Source: Oceanicola sp. 502str15
GTDB lineage: Bacteria; Pseudomonadota; Alphaproteobacteria; Rhodobacterales; Rhodobacteraceae
DNA length: 64,000 bases
Assembly: GCF_024105635.1 (NCBI RefSeq)
Contig: NZ_WYDQ01000001.1
Coordinates: 1,984,001-2,048,000, forward strand
Reading direction: 5' to 3'
Position numbers and translations under genes: made by a program. Below the pieces are notes generated by a model. The model was given only the letters and a program-made list of their open reading frames with translations. It ran no database searches and was not told the origin of the DNA. Below, one piece after another: positions 59,272 through 64,000 of the stretch (position 1 is the stretch's first letter; each line of letters starts with the position of its first letter).

Positions 59272-60422
59272 CCGACCTGCCCGACTTCAACGCGATGACC
59301 GACGCCGATTTTCGCGCACTCGCCCGCGACTTCGTGGAAACCAACTACCCCGACATTCCGCGCTACACCCTCGGGCGGCTCCACTGGGACGAGGTGAAGC
59401 CCTGGTATCTGGTGCTCTCCGAACACGGCTGGATCTGCCCGACCTGGCCCCGCGAGCATGGCGGAATGGGGCTGACGGCAGGCAAGCACCTGATCCTTAT
59501 CGAAGAATTCGAGCGCTACGGCGCCGCCCGCGTCAACGATATCGGCCCGGTCATGCTGGGCCCGCTGCTGCTGAAATACGGCACCGAGGCGCAGAAGGCC
59601 GAGTTCCTGCCGAAGATCCTCTCGGGTGAGCATGTCTGGGCGCAGGGCTACTCGGAGCCGGGCGCGGGCTCCGACCTCGCGGCGGTGCGCTGCGAGGCGG
59701 TGCTCGAGGGGGGCGACTGGGTGATCAACGGTCAGAAGACCTGGTGCACGCTCGGCATGGACGCCAACTGGATCTTCATCCTCGCCCGCACCGACAAGAC
59801 GGTGAAGAAGCAGGCCGGGATCAGCTTTCTTCTGGTGCCGATGGACGCGCCCGGAGTGACAACGCGCAACATCGAGAACCTCGAGCGCGAGGCGGAGTTC
59901 TGCGAGGTGTTCTTCGATGACGTGCGCGTGCCCGCTGATCATATCGTCGGCGGCGTCAACGAGGGCTGGACGGCGGCCAAGGCACTGCTCGGCCACGAGC
60001 GGGTCTTCATCGGTGCGCCGCGCCTCTCGGCCGCGGCCATGACACGGCTGAAGCGCATCGCGTTGCGGGCGGGTGTCTGGCACGACCCGGTGTTCCGCGA
60101 TCGCTACGTCGCCCTGCAATGCGACGTGGCCGACTTGGGTGATCTCTTCGAAACCTATGTCGACAAGCTGCGCGGCGGCCAGACCATCGGCGCCGACGTG
60201 GCGATGCTGAAGATTTTTCAGAGCGAACTCTACCAGCGCATCTCGGAGCTGATGATGGAAGTCGCCGGCGAAGAGGCCGGGCTGGCACAGGCGCCGGAAG
60301 GCGACCGCCAGCTTCATGCCGCCGCCACCTGGCTTTCGGCCCGCCCCACCACGATCTTCGGAGGCTCGACCGAGATCATGCGCAACATGCTGGCGAAAGC
60401 GATTCTCGAGCTGCCGAGCTGA
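59268..60422 (+). CDS. Acyl-CoA dehydrogenase, large subunit
   Basis: A 384-residue acyl-CoA dehydrogenase. EPGAGSDLAAVRCEAV and INGQKTWCT line the flavin site. The C-terminal motif FGGSTEIMRNMLAKAIL is intact. The classical catalytic Glu (YEGT) position is Gly here, as in isovaleryl-type enzymes that use a Glu on the earlier helix; the candidate is in ALLGHERVF. It forms a coupled pair with the smaller gene upstream. It would introduce the double bond for MaoC hydration. Confidence 0.92.
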   Translation: MTDLPDFNAMTDADFRALARDFVETNYPDIPRYTLGRLHWDEVKPWYLVLSEHGWICPTWPREHGGMGLTAGKHLILIEEFERYGAARVNDIGPVMLGPLLLKYGTEAQKAEFLPKILSGEHVWAQGYSEPGAGSDLAAVRCEAVLEGGDWVINGQKTWCTLGMDANWIFILARTDKTVKKQAGISFLLVPMDAPGVTTRNIENLEREAEFCEVFFDDVRVPADHIVGGVNEGWTAAKALLGHERVFIGAPRLSAAAMTRLKRIALRAGVWHDPVFRDRYVALQCDVADLGDLFETYVDKLRGGQTIGADVAMLKIFQSELYQRISELMMEVAGEEAGLAQAPEGDRQLHAAATWLSARPTTIFGGSTEIMRNMLAKAILELPS

Positions 60423-60459
60423 GAATACTGCAAGCCACTGAAATCGCTTCAAAACCAAT

Positions 60460-60502
60460 AAAAGTATAAAATTGACTTTTACGGAGAACCGGGACTAAGA
60501 TC
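60460..60502 (+). promoter_or_regulatory. Candidate promoter and operator of the TRAP genes
   Basis: TTGACT (60473-60478), an 18-nt spacer and TAAGAT (60497-60502) form a sigma-70-like promoter. A perfect inverted repeat, TAAAAGT (60460-60466) and ACTTTTA (60476-60482), overlaps the -35. The layout fits a repressor. The MaoC/CaiB divergent region has a loosely similar AT-rich tract at about 56901-56920. Confidence 0.5.
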
Positions 60503-60571
60503 ACCTGAACGGCGGCCAACAAGGCATACACGCCGTCCGACATATTATCGGGAGCAAAGGGAGGAAACGAT

Positions 60572-61702
60572 TTGCTGCGCTCTACCTTCATGAAGGCAAC
60601 GGCCATGTCCGTTGCACTGTTTGCCGGCCAGGCCCTGTGGGCCCAGGATGCGGCTCTGCCGAAGTCCATGGTCTGGACATCCTACGACCTTGGGTCCACC
60701 GGCTACGTCGAGGCCTCGGCAATGGCCGACGCGCTCGACAAGCAGTTCGGCACCACCATCCGGATCACCCCCTCGGGCACCGGCATCGGGCGGCTTCTTC
60801 CGCTCAAGACCAAGCGCGCCAATTTCGGCTTCATGGGCAACGAGATCCTCTTTGCCGCCGAAGGCAGCTACGAATTCGCCGCAAAGGACTGGGGCCCGCA
60901 GGACACCCGCGTTCTGCTTGGCCGGCCTGCCGCCGTGGGCCTGATCACCGGTCTCGACACCGACATTGAGACCATGGCCGACGTGCGCGGCAAGCGGGTC
61001 GGCTACGTGCAGGCCAACCCCTCGATCGACATGAACATCGCCGCCGAACTGGCCTTCGGCGGGCTCACCAAGGATGACATCGAGCCGGTGGTCTACCCCG
61101 GATACGGCGCCATGGTGCAGGGCTTCATCGCCGGCGAGATCGACGTTGTCACCGTCACCCCCACGGTCGCCGCCCTGCGCGAGGCCGAAGGCGGGCGCGG
61201 TGTGCGCTGGATCGACATGCCGGGCTCCGACGCCGAAGGCTGGGCACGTGTGAACGAGAGCTCCTCCGTCTTCTCTCCCACCACCATGACCGTGGGCGTG
61301 AGCATCTCCGAGGATGATCCGGCCGAACTGCTGGGCTACCGCTACCCGCAGCTCTCGACCTATGCCGACGTCAGCGAAGACGAGGTCTATGCCCTCATCA
61401 AGGCGCTCGACGAAAGCTACGATCTCTTCAAGGACGGCAACCAGGTGATGAGCCGCTGGAACCTCGAAGATGCCGGCACCTCCCCCGCCGGTGCGCCCTT
61501 CCACCCCGGTGCCATCAAGTACCTACGTGAAAAGGGTGTCTGGACCGAGGAAGACGACGCCTGGAACGAGGCGCGGCTGGCCGAACTCGAGAAGATCAAG
61601 GCCGCATGGCCCGAAGCTCTCGCCAAGGCCGACTCCGAAGGCGTGTCCGACGACGACTGGCCCGCCTACTGGGAAGCCTACAAGGCCGAAATGCTCAACT
61701 GA
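60572..61702 (+). CDS. TAXI-family TRAP transporter binding protein
   Basis: A 376-residue secreted substrate-binding protein. The signal peptide ends near LWAQ-DA (about residue 25). TSYDLGSTGYVEASAMADAL and ITPSGTGIGRLLPLKTKRANFG are the TAXI hallmark region. The protein delivers an organic acid to the fused permease. The start is a TTG at 60572, well placed after GGGAGGAAA; an ATG 18 nt later is a less likely alternative. The C-terminal tail is extended by a charged stretch (WNEARLAELEKIKAAWPEAL). Confidence 0.93.
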   Translation: MLRSTFMKATAMSVALFAGQALWAQDAALPKSMVWTSYDLGSTGYVEASAMADALDKQFGTTIRITPSGTGIGRLLPLKTKRANFGFMGNEILFAAEGSYEFAAKDWGPQDTRVLLGRPAAVGLITGLDTDIETMADVRGKRVGYVQANPSIDMNIAAELAFGGLTKDDIEPVVYPGYGAMVQGFIAGEIDVVTVTPTVAALREAEGGRGVRWIDMPGSDAEGWARVNESSSVFSPTTMTVGVSISEDDPAELLGYRYPQLSTYADVSEDEVYALIKALDESYDLFKDGNQVMSRWNLEDAGTSPAGAPFHPGAIKYLREKGVWTEEDDAWNEARLAELEKIKAAWPEALAKADSEGVSDDDWPAYWEAYKAEMLN

Positions 61703-61707
61703 GCCAC

Positions 61708-61740
61708 TCGGGCACCACGGCCCCAGACCGGGGTGCCCGA
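61708..61740 (+). terminator. Stem-loop between TRAP binding protein and permease
   Basis: TCGGGCACC (61708-61716) pairs perfectly with GGTGCCCGA (61732-61740). There is no U-run. Like the hairpin at 10278, it probably raises binding-protein mRNA over permease mRNA. Confidence 0.5.
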
Positions 61741-61826
61741 TGCCGGCGGCGGCGCGAAGGCGAGGCTTTCGCGCCGCTCGTCCCTCTTTCGGACAGCGCA
61801 TCCGCCCCTGATCTCCGGACCCCGTC

Positions 61827-63791
61827 ATGCAAACAGAAGATACCCCCCTCGACACCCCCGCCCCGAAGCTCTGGTCCCTGCCGGGAGAGCGCCTGTCGGG
61901 CGCGGCCTGGTTCGTCACCTTCGTACTGTCGGTCAGCGGCATGGCGATCATCGTCAACCAGATCTTCAACCTGCAGACCCTGGGCTTCCGCCCGATCAGC
62001 ACGTCCTATTACTACATCATCGTCGGCCTCTTCATGCCGGTGGCCTTCCTCGCCAACCCGGCGCGCGAAGCCGACGGCAGCCGGGTGCGCTGGTATGACT
62101 GGGCGCTCTCTGCCCTCGCCCTCGGCATCTGCCTCTACTTCGCCGCGCATACCGACGAGATCCTGAACCGCGGCTGGGAATATCAGGCGCCAACCCCCGT
62201 CACCTTCATGGCCGGCGGGCTCGTGCTGCTCTCGCTCGAGGCGGTGCGCCGCTGCGCCGGGATGCCGCTGTTCATCATCTGCGCCATCTTCGCCGCCTTC
62301 CCGCTCTACACCGGCTACCTGCCCGGCTTTCTCTGGGGCGTGCAGCTTTCCCTGCCCGAAACGGTGCTGAGCCACTCGCTGGGCGTCGAGAGCATCATCG
62401 GCATCCCGATCCGGGTGATCGCAGACCTGCTGATCGGCTTCATCGTCTTCGGCGTCGCGCTCACCGTGTCGGGCGGCGGCGTGTTTTTCATGGATCTCGC
62501 CTCTGCCCTGATGGGCCATGCCCGTGGCGGCCCGGCCAAGGTGGCGATCCTGTCCTCCGGCTTCTTCGGCTCGCTCTCCGGCAGCGTGATCTCCAACGTC
62601 ATCTCGACCGGCGCAATGACCATTCCGACCATGAAGAAATGCGGCTACCCGGCCACCTACGCCGGCGCGGTGGAAAGCTGCGCCTCGACCGGTGGCGCGC
62701 TGATGCCGCCCGTGATGGGCTCGGTTGCCTTCGTCATGGCCTCCTTCATGGGCGTGCCCTACGCCGACATCATGGTCGCCGCCGCGGTGCCCGCCCTGCT
62801 CTTCTACCTCGTGCTACTGATCCAGACCGATTGCTACGCCGCCAAGAACGGCCTCAAGGGCCTGCCGCGCGACCAGTTGCCCAAGCTCTGGCGCGTGATG
62901 CGCTCGGGCTGGGTCTTTCTCATCAGCCTCGTCGCCCTCGTGGTGCTGCTTCTGGCCACCAATGCCGAGGCAAAGGCCCCCTTCTACATCACCATCCTGC
63001 TGCTGATCACCGCGCTGATCCGCGCCCGCAAGGGCAACATGATGGAGCCGGTGCTGCGGCTCGTGATGGAGACCGGCACCACCATCGGCATGCTGGTGGG
63101 CGTGCTGGCGGGCGTCGGCATGGTCGTCGGCGCGCTGGCCATCACCGGGGTGGGCAACGCCTTCTCCCGCGAGCTGCTGCAATATGCGGGCGGCAACCCC
63201 TACCTTCTGCTGCTGTTCGGCGCGCTGACCTCCTTCATACTCGGCATGGGGATGACCGTTTCGGCCTGCTACATTTTCCTCGCCGTGGTGCTGGCCCCGG
63301 CCCTCGTGCAGGGCGGCTTCAGCCAGATGGCAAGCCACCTCTTCATCCTCTACTGGGCCATGCTCTCCTACATCACGCCCCCCGTGGCGATGGCGGCCGT
63401 CGCCGCCTCCTCCATCGCCAAGGCCCCGGCCATGCGCACCGGCGTCACCGCCATGCGGCTCGGCGCAATCCTCTTCGTGCTGCCCTTCCTCTTCGTGCTG
63501 AACCCCAGCCTGATCCTGCAGGGCGACTGGCCCGACATCCTCCGTTCGGTCTCGACCGCGATCCTGTCGATCCTGATGCTGGCAGCGGCCTCCGAGCGCT
63601 GGCTCTACCTGCTGAACCGCCGCGCCAAGGGCTGGGAGGCCCTGGTGATGCTTGCGGGCGGCATCTGCCTGCTCGTGCCCGAGCGTCTCAGCGATGTTGC
63701 AGGGCTGGCGGCATTGGCGCTGGTCTATGGCCTCGGCTACGCCACCCGCCCGCGCCAGACCAACCCCGAGCTGCCCGGAGGCGCCGAATGA
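61827..63791 (+). CDS. TRAP transporter fused permease (DctQM, TAXI type)
   Basis: A 654-residue inner-membrane protein joining the small and large TRAP membrane subunits. The first four helices (to about residue 165) correspond to DctQ. The rest is DctM-like, with SLSGSVISNVISTGAMTIP and YAGAVESCASTGGALMPPVMG as family motifs and about 12 more helices. It uses an ion gradient rather than ATP. The ATG at 61827 has no strong ribosome binding site; the preceding base composition gives no better start. Its stop overlaps the next gene (ATGA). Confidence 0.95.
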   Translation: MQTEDTPLDTPAPKLWSLPGERLSGAAWFVTFVLSVSGMAIIVNQIFNLQTLGFRPISTSYYYIIVGLFMPVAFLANPAREADGSRVRWYDWALSALALGICLYFAAHTDEILNRGWEYQAPTPVTFMAGGLVLLSLEAVRRCAGMPLFIICAIFAAFPLYTGYLPGFLWGVQLSLPETVLSHSLGVESIIGIPIRVIADLLIGFIVFGVALTVSGGGVFFMDLASALMGHARGGPAKVAILSSGFFGSLSGSVISNVISTGAMTIPTMKKCGYPATYAGAVESCASTGGALMPPVMGSVAFVMASFMGVPYADIMVAAAVPALLFYLVLLIQTDCYAAKNGLKGLPRDQLPKLWRVMRSGWVFLISLVALVVLLLATNAEAKAPFYITILLLITALIRARKGNMMEPVLRLVMETGTTIGMLVGVLAGVGMVVGALAITGVGNAFSRELLQYAGGNPYLLLLFGALTSFILGMGMTVSACYIFLAVVLAPALVQGGFSQMASHLFILYWAMLSYITPPVAMAAVAASSIAKAPAMRTGVTAMRLGAILFVLPFLFVLNPSLILQGDWPDILRSVSTAILSILMLAAASERWLYLLNRRAKGWEALVMLAGGICLLVPERLSDVAGLAALALVYGLGYATRPRQTNPELPGGAE

Positions 63792-64000
63792 CCGACTCCC
63801 GCCACATCACCCTGCCCGATGGCCTGCGCCTCAACACCCGCCTCGACGGCCCCGAAGGCGCCCCCTGCCTGGTCTTCTCCAACTCGGTGCTCACCGACCT
63901 CTCGATCTGGGATGCACAGGCCAAGGCCCTTTCCTCGGACTACCGGGTCATCCGCTACGACCAGCGCGGACATGGCGGCTCCGACGTGACCGAAGGCGCA
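63788..64000 (+). CDS. PcaD-like alpha/beta hydrolase, 3' end outside window
   Basis: The first 71 residues of an alpha/beta hydrolase. LVFSNSVLTDLSIWDAQ and VIRYDQRGHGGSDV resemble 3-oxoadipate enol-lactonase, and the N-terminal ITLPDGLRLNTRLDGPEG also fits. The nucleophile elbow lies beyond the window, so activity cannot be judged. The start overlaps the permease stop by four bases. In this catabolic operon it may open a lactone or hydrolyse a thioester of the imported acid. Confidence 0.75.
   Translation, partial: MTDSRHITLPDGLRLNTRLDGPEGAPCLVFSNSVLTDLSIWDAQAKALSSDYRVIRYDQRGHGGSDVTEGA

Noticed and set aside
1..64000. CRISPR array, insertion sequence or prophage
   Set aside because: No regularly spaced repeats, transposase, integrase or phage structural gene could be recognised on either strand.

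Overview
This window is a contiguous piece of a GC-rich alphaproteobacterial chromosome. The gene content and order point to the Rhodobacteraceae/Roseobacter group: a DUF2842 gene beside purA, a small protein of the DUF6280 type beside efp, a polyhydroxyalkanoate locus with PhaR, phasin, PhaC and PhaZ, TAXI-type TRAP transport and CaiB/acyl-CoA dehydrogenase modules. I cannot fix a genus. I see no insertion sequence, phage, integron, rRNA operon or CRISPR array; one tRNA (Cys, GCA) is present. Coordinates were set by reading start codons, ribosome binding sites and gene spacing; the first and last genes run off the window.

Layout. 0-7.9 kb: a truncated acidic protein, DUF2842 protein, purA, a GNAT acetyltransferase, secG, pyrG, two TerB-like proteins and a PhnD-like protein without signal peptide. 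7.9-21.1 kb: an amine/amino-acid uptake and catabolism cluster (ABC ATPase, two paralogous binding proteins, two permeases, two glutamine-synthetase-like ligases, a class I glutamine amidotransferase, a PuuB-like FAD oxidoreductase, a DegT-type aminotransferase, a LysR regulator and a class III omega-aminotransferase). It looks like a gamma-glutamyl route for a primary amine, but no aldehyde dehydrogenase lies in the window. 21.4-25.9 kb: phaR, phaP, phaC and divergent phaZ, with a near-ideal PhaR operator inside the phaP promoter. 26-40.6 kb: mixed housekeeping and metabolic genes (alpha/beta hydrolases, a VOC protein, aminotransferases, a tyrosine phosphatase, an MsbA-like exporter, ygfZ, efp, a PopZ-like acidic protein, a TolC-family protein and a Pcm-family methyltransferase), then tRNA-Cys.

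41-56.3 kb: an exopolysaccharide locus in several transcription units. It has a Wzy-like polymerase, a kinase-less chain-length protein, a LuxR-type response regulator, a fused TagA-type glycosyltransferase/phosphoglycosyltransferase, GalU, a small secreted molybdopterin-oxidoreductase-fold protein, a PAS-HisKA-HATPase-REC-HPt hybrid kinase, a Wza lipoprotein, a Wzx flippase and three glycosyltransferases. Four inverted repeats of the form CTATCC-N4/5-GGATAG lie in the four non-coding regions that precede EPS genes, about 90-135 nt from the start codons. I read these as the binding site of a dedicated regulator, most likely the LuxR-type response regulator. This is the most interesting signal in the window.

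56.4-64 kb: a carboxylate catabolic module with a MaoC hydratase divergent from a CaiB CoA-transferase, an unequal pair of acyl-CoA dehydrogenases, a TAXI TRAP transporter and the start of a PcaD-like hydrolase.
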